From Pseudovibrio sp. Alg231-02 (GTDB lineage Bacteria; Pseudomonadota; Alphaproteobacteria; Rhizobiales; Stappiaceae), in contig NZ_FREX01000012.1 in assembly GCF_900143565.1 (NCBI RefSeq), positions 1 to 64,000 on the forward strand: DNA of 64,000 bases, in the 5' to 3' direction. The notes below the pieces were generated by a model. It saw nothing but the letters and a program-made list of their open reading frames with translations, was not told the origin of the DNA and searched no databases. Within the stretch, counting starts at the first letter, position 1. The number at the start of each line of letters is the position of its first letter. Shown here piece after piece: positions 24,347 to 36,421 of this stretch. Position numbers and translations under genes: made by a program.

Positions 24347-25369
24347 ATGCAACATGGTGGCGATCTTTCAAAGGCAATTGCTGAGTTTGGCGGCGAGATC
24401 AGCGACTGGCTGGACCTTTCCACCGGCATCAATCCTGTTGCCTATCCAGCAGCAGAACACATCACGTTCCGCGGTCTGGCAGAGCTGCCAAGCGAAAGAG
24501 CCGAAGTCGCGCTGATTGCAGCTGCACGAAAGGCTTATCAGGTCGCGCCGCACTCAGGCATCACAGCAACACCCGGCACGCAAGCAATCATCACCGCACT
24601 TCCGCATCTACTGGGCGCCAGTTCTTCAATCGCAATTGTCGGTCCAACTTATGCTTCCCACGAAGAAAGCTGGAGAGCAGCTGGTGCAACCGTCCAATGC
24701 ATTTCCGCTCAAGAAGCCCAAACCGCTGCGACTGATCACCTCTTGATTGTGAACCCAAATAATCCGGATGGTCATCTTTTCTCAAAAACCGAACTTTTGG
24801 AACTTGCAGTTAAGAGGAAAGAAGGCAGCGGCTATCTGATCATCGATGAAGCTTACATGGATCTTTATCCAGAAACCTCGATCATTCCTGAGCTTAGTGA
24901 CCTTCCAATTCTGGTCCTGCGTAGCTTCGGCAAGTTCTTCGGCCTCGCAGGTTTGCGCCTAGGGTTTCTTGTTGGTCCCAAAGCAATCACAACAAAACTA
25001 CAGAACCAGTTGGGCAGTTGGGCGGTCTCCGGCCCCGCATTGGATGTTGGCTGCGCCGCTCTGTCGGATATAAACTGGCAAGACGAAATGCGGGCGTTTT
25101 TGAAGACGGAGATGGACATCTTCAGGGCGACATTTCAAGACCATGGTACATCAGTCATAGGCCACACCAATCTCTATCTGTTGATTGATCATCCTTCTGC
25201 TCACCAGCTCCACACAGCACTGGCGAAAGAGAAAATCTGGACACGCGTGTTCAATTACAGCGAAAGCTGGTTGCGCCTTGGTTTGCCTGCATCTAAATCC
25301 GCCCGGCAGCGGTTCATGCTAGCATTCAAGAGCGCAGTACAGACGGTCGAAAATCATGCTGCTCTTTGA
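24347..25369 (+). CDS. cobC: Threonine-phosphate decarboxylase, cobalamin pathway
   Basis: The 340-residue PLP enzyme of the aspartate aminotransferase fold makes (R)-1-amino-2-propanol phosphate, the linker of the lower ligand. STGINPVAYP near 25-34, NPNNPDGH near 136-143, IIDEAYMD near 165-172 and SFGKFFGLAGLRLG with the PLP lysine at 196 are all present. The start is a strong family match (HGGDL). It overlaps cobD by 14 bases, so the two are translated as a pair; together they build and attach the aminopropanol arm. Confidence 0.92.
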   Translation: MQHGGDLSKAIAEFGGEISDWLDLSTGINPVAYPAAEHITFRGLAELPSERAEVALIAAARKAYQVAPHSGITATPGTQAIITALPHLLGASSSIAIVGPTYASHEESWRAAGATVQCISAQEAQTAATDHLLIVNPNNPDGHLFSKTELLELAVKRKEGSGYLIIDEAYMDLYPETSIIPELSDLPILVLRSFGKFFGLAGLRLGFLVGPKAITTKLQNQLGSWAVSGPALDVGCAALSDINWQDEMRAFLKTEMDIFRATFQDHGTSVIGHTNLYLLIDHPSAHQLHTALAKEKIWTRVFNYSESWLRLGLPASKSARQRFMLAFKSAVQTVENHAAL

Positions 25370-26324
25370 AAACACGCTCTGGATCGTTCTGCTTGCCATT
25401 TGTCTCGACGCCGTGATTGGTGACCCGGACTGGCTGTGGTCTAGACTGCCACATCCAGTCACTCTGATTGGCAAGCTGATCTCCTATATGGATCACACCT
25501 ACAACAAACCGGAATACCAACGCTCAGCTCGTAAAACCAATGGCATTCTAACGCTTGCCTTGTTGATCAGCAGCGCTGGTTTTGCCGGACTGGTACTCCA
25601 GTATCTGCTCGATTTTTTGCCATTTGGTAGCATTCTGGTCGCGCTGATCGGCATGACCTTAATTGCACAAAAAAGCCTCTACCAACACGTGGCAAGAGTG
25701 CGAGATGCCCTGCGAAACTCCGGCCTTACCGAGGCACGCAAGCAAGTCTCCATGATCGTTGGCCGTAATCCTGAGTATTTGGATGAAGCTGGCGTCAGCA
25801 GAGCAGCAATTGAATCATGCTCGGAGAACTTTTCAGATGGTGTTGTTGCACCCATCTTCTGGTTTGCCGTGCTCGGTCTACCAGGGCTGTTCATTTACAA
25901 AGCCGTCAACACAGCTGACAGCATGATCGGCCATAAAAACGAAGCCTATGAAGACTTTGGTTGGGCCTCAGCACGGTTTGACGACTTGATCAATCTACCA
26001 GCCTCTCGCCTATCCGGTCTGCTGATCGTGCTCGCAGCACTCATTTCCGGTAGAGCCTATAAAACAGCACTCTCCACCATTCACAGGGAAGCCAAAAATC
26101 ACCGCTCACCCAATGCAGGCTGGCCCGAGGCTGCCATGGCAGGGGCGCTCGGTGTAGCACTTGCCGGCCCACGCCAGTATGCTGAATACCGTGTTGAAGA
26201 TCCCTTCATGAACGCAAAAGGCCGCAAAATAGCGGATGCAGATGATATTGATGGTGCACTGAAACTAATGGCAATTTCCAGCGCCCTCCTAGCACTCCTG
26301 ATCGCAGCAATCTTAGTTATCTAA
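25356..26324 (+). CDS. cobD: Adenosylcobinamide-phosphate synthase, CobD/CbiB
   Basis: The 322-residue membrane protein attaches aminopropanol phosphate to cobyric acid. [25 protein letters not shown] at about 19-43 is the family N-terminal signature. [20 protein letters not shown] (147-166) and [30 protein letters not shown] (180-210 in outline) are the conserved loops, with hydrophobic helices in between. It follows cobC directly and converges with cobQ, whose 3' end overlaps it by 8 bases. Confidence 0.95.
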   Translation: MLLFENTLWIVLLAICLDAVIGDPDWLWSRLPHPVTLIGKLISYMDHTYNKPEYQRSARKTNGILTLALLISSAGFAGLVLQYLLDFLPFGSILVALIGMTLIAQKSLYQHVARVRDALRNSGLTEARKQVSMIVGRNPEYLDEAGVSRAAIESCSENFSDGVVAPIFWFAVLGLPGLFIYKAVNTADSMIGHKNEAYEDFGWASARFDDLINLPASRLSGLLIVLAALISGRAYKTALSTIHREAKNHRSPNAGWPEAAMAGALGVALAGPRQYAEYRVEDPFMNAKGRKIADADDIDGALKLMAISSALLALLIAAILVI

Positions 26325-27798
26325 TGCGGCTTTGAGCAATTTCCCAAAGCTCATCCAGATCAAGATGCTGCTCCAGATGATCAGCCAGCGCATCCAGCGC
26401 CCGTTCAACACGATGCTCGTATCCCAATTGAGAAACAGCCCCAAACCCTTTCAGGAATGCCGCGCGAAACGCATCTGAGCCAAAGATGCCATGCATATAA
26501 CACCCTGAAATCTGGCCATTTTTCGAGACCGCACCATCCACATTGTCTCCAAGGTCAACAAAGGGACGTTCACAATCCGGGCCAGACGTTCGCCCCACAT
26601 GGATCTCATAGCCTGTGATACTCTCACCACTCGGGACATGCAACCCGGTCTTCTCAGTTGTTTCCTTATGGGCTGTCAAAACCGTTTCAACATCCAGCAA
26701 ACCAAGCCCGTCAACGGTGCCAGCATCACCTTCAATACCTTCAGGATCCGCGATAGTTTTGCCAAGAATCTGATAACCACCACAGATACCAAGCACCTGC
26801 CCACCACGGCGCACATGTGCAAGAAGGTCGATGTCCCACCCCTGAGCGCGGAAGAAGGCAAGATCACCGATGGTGGACTTGGTCCCCGGCAGCAAAACCA
26901 CATCCGCATCAGCTGGCAGCACCTCACCCGGGAGCACAAACTCCAGCGAAACATCCGCTTCCATGCGCAGTGGGTCAAGATCATCAAAATTCGCAATTCG
27001 ACTGATGACGGGAACTACAACCTTCAACTTACCGCGACTGGTACTCTCAGACAGGTCCAGCGCATCTTCTGCGGGCAGGTCCATCACTTGCGCAAACCAC
27101 GGCACCACGCCATTGCAGGGCCATCCGGTTTTGTCCTCAATAGCCGTTACACCTGAATCAAACAGTGAGGGTTCGCCCCTAAACTTATTGATCAAAAACG
27201 ACTTTATGCGGTTTACTTCACCACTCTCCAGCACAGCATGCGTTCCGACCAGCGAGGCAATGACGCCGCCGCGGTCGATATCTCCACACAGTACAACCGG
27301 TACATCTGCTGCCTCGGCAAAGCCCATATTGGCAATGTCACCGGAGCGCAAGTTGATCTCAGCCGGCGAGCCGGCTCCCTCGACCAGAACCAGATCAGCC
27401 ATTGACTCAACTTCAGCAAAACTCTCCATAACGTACTGGATAAGCGTGCCTTTTTGCCGACCAAACTCCGCCCCGCGCAACGTACCAAACCGTTTGCCCT
27501 GCACAATCACCTGAGACCCGCTGTCACTTTCAGGTTTCAGCAGCACAGGGTTCATATGCACACTCAACGCAACATTTGCACCTCGTGCCTGTAAGGCTTG
27601 AGCCCGCCCAATCTCACCGCCGTCAGCCGTGACAGCAGCATTGTTGGACATGTTCTGCGGTTTGAACGGCTGAACAGAAAGACCACGGCGCGTGAAAGCA
27701 CGCGCCAGTCCAGCAACAAGCACACTCTTACCAACGTTAGAGCCAGTGCCCTGTATCATCAGGGCTGGCTTTCTTTTCTGTGAAACGGATGACGTCAC
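26317..27798 (-). CDS. cobQ: Cobyric acid synthase (glutamine-hydrolysing)
   Basis: The 493-residue amidotransferase amidates four side chains of adenosylcobyrinic acid a,c-diamide. The N-terminal half has a P-loop-like GTGSNVGKS at 17-25 and the DRGG segment ([11 protein letters not shown] near 178). The C-terminal glutaminase half shows [10 protein letters not shown] with the nucleophile cysteine near 340 and HGIFGSD near 437. It starts four bases after the cobO stop in the minus-strand operon. Confidence 0.95.
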   Translation of the reverse strand: MTSSVSQKRKPALMIQGTGSNVGKSVLVAGLARAFTRRGLSVQPFKPQNMSNNAAVTADGGEIGRAQALQARGANVALSVHMNPVLLKPESDSGSQVIVQGKRFGTLRGAEFGRQKGTLIQYVMESFAEVESMADLVLVEGAGSPAEINLRSGDIANMGFAEAADVPVVLCGDIDRGGVIASLVGTHAVLESGEVNRIKSFLINKFRGEPSLFDSGVTAIEDKTGWPCNGVVPWFAQVMDLPAEDALDLSESTSRGKLKVVVPVISRIANFDDLDPLRMEADVSLEFVLPGEVLPADADVVLLPGTKSTIGDLAFFRAQGWDIDLLAHVRRGGQVLGICGGYQILGKTIADPEGIEGDAGTVDGLGLLDVETVLTAHKETTEKTGLHVPSGESITGYEIHVGRTSGPDCERPFVDLGDNVDGAVSKNGQISGCYMHGIFGSDAFRAAFLKGFGAVSQLGYEHRVERALDALADHLEQHLDLDELWEIAQSRIR

Positions 27799-27801
27799 AA
27801 C

Positions 27802-28431
27802 TTAAAACTCAATGCCTTCCTGCGGCTTCACACCAGAGCGGAACGGATGCTTAATCTGGCCCATCTCAGTCACAAGATCAGCAATCTCAATCAACTCGTC
27901 CTTGGCATTGCGACCTGTGATAACCACATGAACATCATCAGGTTTTTCTTCACGAAGGAAGGACACGACATCCTCAAGCGGAATGTATTCATAACGCAGC
28001 ACGATGTTCAGCTCATCCAACAAAACCATCTTATGCTCGCGAGAGCTGATCAGCTCCTTTGCCGCATCCCAGGCAGCGTGTGCAGCTGTGATATCGCGCT
28101 GACGATCTTGTGTCTCCCATGTAAAGCCTTCGCCCATGCGTTTGATGGTGACGAGATCGGAGAAGCGATCCAATGCCATGCGTTCGCCAGTCTCCAGGCG
28201 ACCTTTCACGAACTGTACAACAGCCACTTTATGGCCGTGACCGAGGCTGCGGAAAATCATGCCGAAACCAGCGGTGGACTTGCCTTTCCCCTTGCCGGTA
28301 TGGACGATCAGCAGTCCCTTCTCGATGGTCTTAGTCGCCATAATCTTATCGCGCGCAGCCTTCTTCTTACGCATCTTTTCAGCGTGGCGAGCGTCCAGAT
28401 CTTCTTCACTCATGTCAGCCTTGGTAACCAT
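27802..28431 (-). CDS. cobO: Cob(I)yrinic acid a,c-diamide adenosyltransferase
   Basis: The 209-residue CobA/CobO-family ATP:corrinoid adenosyltransferase has TGKGKGKST at 45-53 (an unusual P-loop), FGMIFRSLGHG and the C-terminal HPFRSGVKPQEGIEF signature. It attaches the upper adenosyl ligand in the aerobic pathway. The N-terminal 40 residues are a charged helix (RHAEKMRKKKAARDK) that binds over the corrinoid in family members. It lies between cobN and cobQ with 2- and 3-base gaps. Confidence 0.95.
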   Translation of the reverse strand: MVTKADMSEEDLDARHAEKMRKKKAARDKIMATKTIEKGLLIVHTGKGKGKSTAGFGMIFRSLGHGHKVAVVQFVKGRLETGERMALDRFSDLVTIKRMGEGFTWETQDRQRDITAAHAAWDAAKELISSREHKMVLLDELNIVLRYEYIPLEDVVSFLREEKPDDVHVVITGRNAKDELIEIADLVTEMGQIKHPFRSGVKPQEGIEF

Positions 28432-28433
28432 TC

Positions 28434-31400
28434 TTATTCCCCTCCATCCATGAGCGCGCGTCGCAGCTCCATTAAGTCCTCAAAGGCGCTGTTTCGTTTC
28501 GGCACCCACATATCTCGTTGAATGATCTCTAAAAATCGCTCTGTCATTTCCAAAAGCGCTGCAGAATTCTTCTCTGCAATAAAGTCCCGCACCTCATCAT
28601 CATAAAGATATGCATCATAGAGCTGATCAAAATGATGGTGCGAAACAGCGTTGGTCGTCGCTCCAAAAGCAAAGAGATAGTCAACTGTCGCCGCCATCTC
28701 AAAAGCACCTTTATACCCGTGGCGCATCACACCTGCGATCCATTTTGGATTGGCAGCTCTTCCCCTGACAACCCGCCCAATTTCCTCAGAAAGCGTGCGA
28801 ATGACTGGGCGTTCGGGCCGCGAATGGTCGTTGTGGTAGACGTGCGGAGCATCGCCTTTGAGCGTTTCAACAGTTGCGGCCAGACCGCCCTCAAACTGAT
28901 AATAGTCATCAGAATCAAGGAGATCGTGTTCCCGGTTATCCTGATTGTGAACCACTGCATCAGCATGAATGAGCCGGGTGACCAGATCATCCCTGGCTTG
29001 CTCGCCTTCTTGCGAACGGCCATAGGCATAGCCGCCCCATTCCAGGAAACTCTCCGCAAAATCCGCGCGTTTATCCCACAGTTTCTCATCAATCAGTGCC
29101 TGCAGGCCAGCGCCGTAAGCCCCTGGTTTACTGCCGAAAATCCGGGTGGAAGACCGCTTTCGCGCCTGTCCTTCTTCAACACCCTTAGCCAGTAATTCCC
29201 CAAGCTCAGTTTGGTACCGCGCCGCCAGAGGATTGGCATCATCAGGCTCATCAAGATCGCAAATCGCAGCAATTGCAGCGTCAAACAAATGTATGAGTTG
29301 TGGGAACGCATCTCGAAAAAAGCCAGAAATTCTGAGGGTTACGTCAACACGAGGGCGTTGAAGCTCGGAAAGCGGAACAATTTCAAAACCTGTCACGCGG
29401 CCAGAGGTGTCTTCCCAAACAGGGCGAGCCCCAATCAGAGCCAGCGCCTGTGCAATATCATCCCCGCCGGTGCGCATATTTGCGGTTCCCCAGCAACTCA
29501 TGGCGATGCATTGCAGCCACTCGCCATGTTCCTGAAAATGACGCATAATCAACGCGCTAGCGCTTCTCTCACCCAACTTCCAGGCGACCTTTGTAGGAAC
29601 GGAGCGAACGTCAACAGAATAAAAGTTACGCCCGGTTGGCAGCACATCAGGGCGACCACGCGACGGCGCACCCGACGGTCCGGGGGGGACAAATCTCCCA
29701 GCCAGAGAGGATAACACCCCATCCACCTCAGCAGCGCCAGAGGCATCAACTGAGCGCGCAATCTCTTGCTCCAGCGCCTCCAACACAGCACAAGTCGCTG
29801 TAAATCTAGCTGGAACCGTCAGCTCACCTGAGACATACGCCAATGCCAGCGCTTCCAGCCGCTCAACCGTATCCCCGCAGCTGCGCCACGGCGCGTCAAC
29901 AAGCTCCTGCAAAAGCACAGGCCGTTCACCAGCCCACGCCTGCTCAAAGGCACAATCCAGTGGATCAAACTCCACCAGATTCAAATCCTCAGCAAGTGCG
30001 CGTAACAGACTGTTCTCGTGAGGCTTTTCACCACGCGGTACGCGCAGCAAAACCACCAGCAATTCGGCCCGCTGCTCTCCAGTTGGCGACTGCCCCAGAA
30101 TGTGCAAGCCATCGCGGATTTGTAACTCCTTCAGGTCACACAAGTAGGCATCGAGCCGCGCCAAACGCGTGTCCTCATCCATCTGCGATGTGAGACCGAT
30201 ATCCTTGTCCATGCCTTCACGCGCAGCAACGCCAAGTATCTCTTTTCCAAGCGCTTTCAGGCGGCGATGGTCTACCCCGGCAGCAATGTAATATTCATCC
30301 AGCAACGCTTCCAGCTCCAGCGCGGAGCCGTGGCTCTCGGCGCGGGCCAGCGGAGGGGTAAGATGATCGATGATCACCGAGGATAACCGCCGTTTTGCCT
30401 GCGATCCCTCTCCGGGGTCGTTGACGATGAAAGGATAGATATTCGGTACAGGTCCAATCACGGCTTCCGGATAGCAAGCCTCTGATAAAGCGAGAGCTTT
30501 TCCGGGGAGCCATTCCAGATTTCCATGTTTGCCAAGGTGGATAAGTGCGTCCGCCTCAAAGCTGTCACGCAGCCACATGTACCAGGCAAGGTAATGATGC
30601 GGCGGAACAAGCGCCGGATCGTGATAAGTCTCTTTCGGATCAATATTATAGCCGCGTGCAGGCTGAATACCGACAGTGACATTGCCATAAGTCTTCAGCG
30701 CCAGCTGGAAACAGCCGTCCACAATATGCGGATCGTCCTCCGGCGCACCCCAGCGTTCCTCAATCCCCTCACGCACAGCCAAAGGCAGCTGAGAAAACAA
30801 CTGCTTATAACGAGCAAGCGCAAACACTTCCCCGCCTTTGCGTTGGTTTGCGTTCCTAAGGGAGTTGGTGGGGCCAGCCAGCAGGTCGTCTATCAACGCC
30901 TCAGAAGATTTCGGCGCATTCTCAGCAACCCCATAACCTTCTGTTTTCATGGCTAAAAGAAGGTGCGCGCAAGAGGCAGGCGTGTCCAGCCCAACCCCGT
31001 TTGCTATACGCCCATCCTTGTTAGGATAGTTTGCGAGCACTATGCCGACTTTGCGTTGATTTGCGTTTTTGTGTTTCAGCCGCGCCCAATTGGCCGCCAG
31101 CGCTGCCACAAACTCAATCCGGTCCGGTTTTGGCACAAAACGAACAAGCGAACATTGGGTCCTGACATCACGCCCGCCTTCTTCCTTAAACGAGATCGCC
31201 CGCGTCAAAAGACGACCATCAATTTCAGGAAGCACCACATGCATGGCAAGGTCACGCGGGGATAAGCCCTGATCACTCTCCGCCCAGCCTTCTTCCGAGG
31301 AAGACGACAGAACGATCTGCAGAACACATGCACCTGGGTTGTCCAGCACAGTGCCGGAATGAACAGCACCGGCACTCGACAAAGCAAAGGCTGTGGCATT

Positions 31401-32188
31401 CAAAACCACGTCTGGCGGGCACTGCTCAAACACACTGGAAACAACACCAGCGCATTCCGCAGTTTTCAGGCTCGCCACATAAAGCACCAGCGGGTTTATC
31501 CCCTGCGCCTCAAGCGCATGGCATAATGCCTGCACTGGCTCGATTGCACCGCTCTGGTACAGCGCCCGATAAAACACAATGGCCGCGACCGGACGGCTTG
31601 GGTCTTTCCAGCTCGCCCGCACATCATCTAAGGAAGGAAGCGAATGCCCTTGCAGCACCAGCCCGGCCCGCGGCAACGCCATTGGCTCCGATGGTGTCTC
31701 AACAGGCAACTCGGCACTCTGCGCGGCATAAAGCAAAGCGTTAGAAAGGTTCTCCGCCCCGCCCTCAATCAGATAGCGCCACAACATGTGCGCGCTCTCA
31801 AGCGGCACAGTGGAACGCTTCGCCAGCTCTTCATCCCACTTGTCATCACCGGGCAGCAGAACCAGCTTCACCCCGTCAGCGCGGGCAGCCGCTTCCAGCC
31901 GCTCAACGCCGTAACGCCAGTATTCAACACCGCCTAAAAGGCGCACCACAACAAGCTTGGAAGCCTGAATGGTCTGCTCAACATAAAGATCAACAGAGTA
32001 CGGATGCGACAGCGCCAGAAAACTGGCAAGCCGAAGAGAGTAGCCCTCATGCTGGGCATGCGCCGCCGCAAGCCCGGCAAGCTCTGTGTCTGCTGCACTC
32101 AAAAACACAACATCCGCAGGCGCCTGCTCAAGGTCGACAGCCTCTTCACCATCATCCAATCGACGTGACTGTCCGACAAGTACGTGCA

Positions 32189-32189
<1 letters not shown>
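28434..32189 (-). CDS. cobN: Cobaltochelatase subunit CobN
   Basis: The 1251-residue large subunit of the ATP-dependent cobaltochelatase inserts Co(II) into hydrogenobyrinic acid a,c-diamide; the length is normal for the family (about 1200-1270). Readable family blocks include ARGYNIDPKETYHDPALVPPHHYLAWY (in pieces near 500-525), LIHLGKHGNLEWLPGK near 541-556 and FYSVDVRSVPTKVAWKLGE near 850. The ATPase subunits CobS and CobT are not in this window. The gene starts at the cobW stop (shared base). Confidence 0.96.
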
Positions 32190-33306
<1,117 letters not shown>

Positions 33307-33310
<4 letters not shown>

Positions 33311-33867
33311 AGGGAAATCTCCGGAAAAACAGCAGGCTTCAGCTGCAAAGGCTGTCCAGCAGCCACAAACATCACAAAATGGCAGAGGTCGGCGATACGC
33401 TGGTTCAGGCGGCCAGCTTCATCTCGAAAGGCGCGGGCCATGGCGTTTTCAGGCACAATGCCCATGCCCACTTCATTGCCAACAAACACAACGGGGCATG
33501 GCAAAGAGCTAAGAACCGCCTCAAGCCGCTCAAGCTCCACGGTCCAGTCCCGCGACCCGTGCATAAGGTTGGAAAGCCAAAGCGTCAGACAATCAACGAG
33601 GATCGCACGATCGCTGCTGGCATGCGTTTCCAGCACGCGCACAAGCTCCAGCGGCTCCTCAACTGTGTCCCAAAGGTCGCCGCGCTGCATCTTATGATGC
33701 GCGATGCGCTCCTCCATTTCACCGTCAAAGGCCTGTCCTGTCGCAATATAAGTCGGGCGTCGCCCGCTGCTTATAACCAGCTTTTCCGCATATGCGCTTT
33801 TCCCGGAACGAGCTCCACCCGTAACCAAGCAATGGCGAACACGAAGGTCGCCTCTCTGTTCAGCCAT
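33307..33867 (-). CDS. cobU: Adenosylcobinamide kinase / guanylyltransferase
   Basis: The 186-residue bifunctional enzyme (CobP in alphaproteobacterial naming) phosphorylates adenosylcobinamide and transfers GMP to it in nucleotide loop assembly. VTGGARSGKS at 15-24 is the P-loop. IATGQAFDGEMEERIAHHKMQR (40-62) holds the guanylylated histidine, and LVDCLTLWLSN near 89-99 and VGNEVGMGIVPENAMARAFRDEAG near 128-151 are the family blocks. As the first gene after the cobalamin riboswitch it leads the operon. Confidence 0.94.
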
Positions 33868-34014
33868 CTGGGTTAGCTGGTCAGCAAGCGCAAAGAAGCC
33901 GGGGCTTCAATCAAAGAATATGAAAGTACAGCAACTGTCTCGCACGGAGACAGGAAAATATGCGTCATGAGCACCTCTCGCCGTCCACCCGACAGCAGTC
34001 CTATGTCAAATCAT

Positions 34015-34205
34015 ATCTCCAGCCGGTCTCCTGGCTTGCGGCTCAACCGACCATAGCCCCTTCCCAGCCCTTAAAAGGCCAGTGGGATTTTCGCTAAGGT
34101 CTCACCGCTCACAGTTGCGGGGGCAGCTGCGGCTTGTCTCCATAATATATGGAACCGCATTCCCGTTTAATCTTGTCATTCCAAAGCCTGAGCCGGAACA
34201 AAAAG
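34015..34205 (-). promoter_or_regulatory. Cobalamin riboswitch
   Basis: On the minus strand the conserved core reads in order: AACGGGAA (near 34168), GCTGCCCCCGCAACTGT (near 34112-34129) and the B12-box AGCCAGGAGACCGGC (near 34022-34037). These are the signature blocks of adenosylcobalamin riboswitches. It ends about 150 bases before cobU, so cobalamin should lower expression of cobUWNOQ. The end points are estimated. The 147 bases between it and cobU hold a short perfect hairpin (33935-33953) that could be part of the expression platform. Confidence 0.9.
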
Positions 34206-34472
34206 AAACTGGAGTTCTGGCCTTAAGTGTGGGGCGCAATCAGCTCTCCTGTCAATTGTCTTTGTGAGGATTCCAACATCACCGGAAAATCAAACCCGCA
34301 AAATCCGCGGTTTTTGGAGATTTCTGGCTAACCCCCTTGGATATCTCAATAAAAAAATAGAGAAACTGTCCACAAATCGAAAAATACGCAAAAAACGACT
34401 TGGCAAACACAACATGCCTCTGTAAAAGCCTCCTCACGCAAACGGCGAGGCAAACTCGCAAGGGTGTCATGA

Positions 34473-34547
34473 TCCCCGGTAGCTCAGTGGTAGAGCAAGC
34501 GGCTGTTAACCGCTTGGTCGCTGGTTCGAATCCGGCCCGGGGAGCCA
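34473..34547 (+). tRNA. tRNA-Asn (GTT), copy 1
   Basis: The 75 bases fold as a cloverleaf: acceptor stem TCCCCGG/CCGGGGA, D-arm AGCTCAGTGGTAGAGC, anticodon loop CTGTTAA with GTT, T-loop GGTTCGAATCC and an encoded CCA. It is identical to the two following copies. Confidence 0.97.
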
Positions 34548-34586
34548 TCCTTTTTCGTTTGCAGCCATACGGCAAGATCATCGTGA

Positions 34587-34661
34587 TCCCCGGTAGCTCA
34601 GTGGTAGAGCAAGCGGCTGTTAACCGCTTGGTCGCTGGTTCGAATCCGGCCCGGGGAGCCA
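34587..34661 (+). tRNA. tRNA-Asn (GTT), copy 2
   Basis: It has the same 75-base sequence as copy 1, starting 114 bases downstream, with encoded CCA. The spacer between the copies is unrelated except for a few bases just before each gene. Confidence 0.97.
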
Positions 34662-34699
34662 CTTCTTTATCGATCGCCGCCAATGGCAACATAGTATGA

Positions 34700-34774
34700 T
34701 CCCCGGTAGCTCAGTGGTAGAGCAAGCGGCTGTTAACCGCTTGGTCGCTGGTTCGAATCCGGCCCGGGGAGCCA
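34700..34774 (+). tRNA. tRNA-Asn (GTT), copy 3
   Basis: It has the same 75-base sequence again, 113 bases after copy 2. The three are likely one transcript processed into three tRNAs. No prophage or integrase sits at this tRNA cluster in the window. Confidence 0.97.
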
Positions 34775-35486
34775 TACTTTTCTCTTTATCCTCCCCTTCT
34801 TCTTAAACACCTCTTCTCTTCACAAAACACGTGCGCGCGCGTCTATCCAGAAAACAAGAAAAATGATGGGTAGAAAACCATGTTCACGCGAAGCGAAGGC
34901 GCAGCACTATCAAGTGCCGCTGGCCGAAGACATAAAGTCCATTTGGGTAGAACTCTCTTCCGCACAAAAGCGGAGGCGTTCCATTTTGCGCTAAAACTCA
35001 CCCTGATCCTGCACATGGCCACCCACTGACCCAGCTCTGGCTCCTTCAATTTTCAGGGAGTTCATAAGTCTGGAGAGCTGTGCATATCAGCCACGAGCCC
35101 AAATGCCGCCCGACAGCCCTTGGCACCCACAAAAAATTGGCCAAAATGAAGCGCTGTTCTTTCAAAAGCTTAGCTCATGCGGAAAAATACTAGATTTTTT
35201 TGCCATATGCACAAACTGCGACCTACATCACAGTTCTATCCAAATTATATAGAAAATCAATACAATGAAAATTTTACATAATAGCATTTAAATAACCTGA
35301 AAGTATAAATACGCGAAACATAATTTATATACAATTATTATGGCATAGATACCCTAAGTAAATGCGTATACCTCTAATATATCTAGTGCATATTATCATA
35401 ATCACTACTAAGTGATAACTAGTGAAGTGCACATAATAAGGCGCCCCCTCTGGGAAAGTTGCTGCGTAAAAGTCAGGGAGCCATAA
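34775..35486. other. Gene-free stretch of about 700 bases
   Basis: I see no convincing gene. The first part (to about 35050) has normal composition and an open frame on the minus strand (34843-35049) without a family match. From about 35160 it is strongly AT-rich and holds a perfect inverted repeat ATCACT-ACTA-AGTGAT at 35401-35416. It may contain the promoter of the secreted protein gene at 35487. Confidence 0.6.
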
Positions 35487-36176
35487 ATGAGTAGTCTGTT
35501 GCCATCCTGCGGTCTGCCGCAAACCTTCAAGTTGCATCTCACAAGATCAGGGTTTCTTGCCGCCTGCATTGCTGCGCCACTCGCTTTGGCTGCGCCTTCG
35601 CACGCAGAAACGCCACCCGCCTCCGCACCTGCCACAACATCAGGCCCTCAGCTCATCGAAAAGTCCGACAACGGCAACACCTACGCCATGCCAGAGGACT
35701 ATCTGGCCGTCACCGTTGCTCCGCCCTCCAAAACACCCTACGCCGATCCATTAGAAAGCGATTTGTCCATCTGGGTTGGTGAAGTGGAAATTGAGGGCCG
35801 CAAGACCCTGTGGGTCGAGTTGATTGATACCCACGGCGAGGTCATTTACAATTCCGAGGTCCAGCAAAACGAGACGCATCTGCTGCCAGATGGCAGAGCC
35901 ATTGCCGTCACCGTGATGCAGCCAGCCACTCACAACAAAGCACTGCAATCTGCCAGCCTGAAGAAAGACCAGTCCCGCGTGCCAACCGATGAGCGCTTTG
36001 TCATCACCCGCAAGGAAGCTTTTGCTCCGGCATTGGATACGCAGGTGAACCTGCTGGAAGTGCAGCCCGTCCCAAAGGAAGTCCATAACTCCTTCATGCT
36101 ACGCGCAGGTGAGAACGGTGAGATCCTCTGGAAAGCCACCAAGGATGCCATCACCTGGCTGGAAAGCAGATCCTGA
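35487..36176 (+). CDS. Secreted protein of unknown function
   Basis: The 229-residue product has a signal peptide: a basic start, then GFLAACIAAPLALAAPSHA with likely cleavage after SHA near residue 40. A low-complexity region rich in proline, alanine and threonine follows, then a mature domain with WVGEVEIEGRKTLWVELIDTHGEVIYN near 92-118 and NLLEVQPVPKE near 192. No family is recognised. It stands alone between the tRNA cluster and cysK. Confidence 0.7.
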   Translation: MSSLLPSCGLPQTFKLHLTRSGFLAACIAAPLALAAPSHAETPPASAPATTSGPQLIEKSDNGNTYAMPEDYLAVTVAPPSKTPYADPLESDLSIWVGEVEIEGRKTLWVELIDTHGEVIYNSEVQQNETHLLPDGRAIAVTVMQPATHNKALQSASLKKDQSRVPTDERFVITRKEAFAPALDTQVNLLEVQPVPKEVHNSFMLRAGENGEILWKATKDAITWLESRS

Positions 36177-36421
36177 CAGAGACGGGACGGCGCGCAAATC
36201 GATACTCTCTCAAATCGCATTTAGCGCACTCATTCGAAAGCCACGCACCCCGTGAGCAATTTTGTTCTCATGCGCGATTGCCAAGAGAATAATATCCTAG
36301 TCTGACGCACCCTTTGGCAGCCCATTTCTTGTTCTCGTGAGGTCAGCGCAGTAGCGTGGTCTCAAAAGGGGTAAACACCCGCATTCTGATTTTTGGTCAT
36401 ACGAATTATTTGAGAGAAACT

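Noticed and set aside
34279-34699. Open frames on both strands across the three tRNA genes with repeated protein segments
   Set aside because: The repeats come from the identical tRNA genes, not from a repeated protein.
34843-35049. A 68-residue minus-strand open frame after the tRNA cluster
   Set aside because: It has no ribosome site and no family-like pattern. I treat it as chance in a gene-free stretch.
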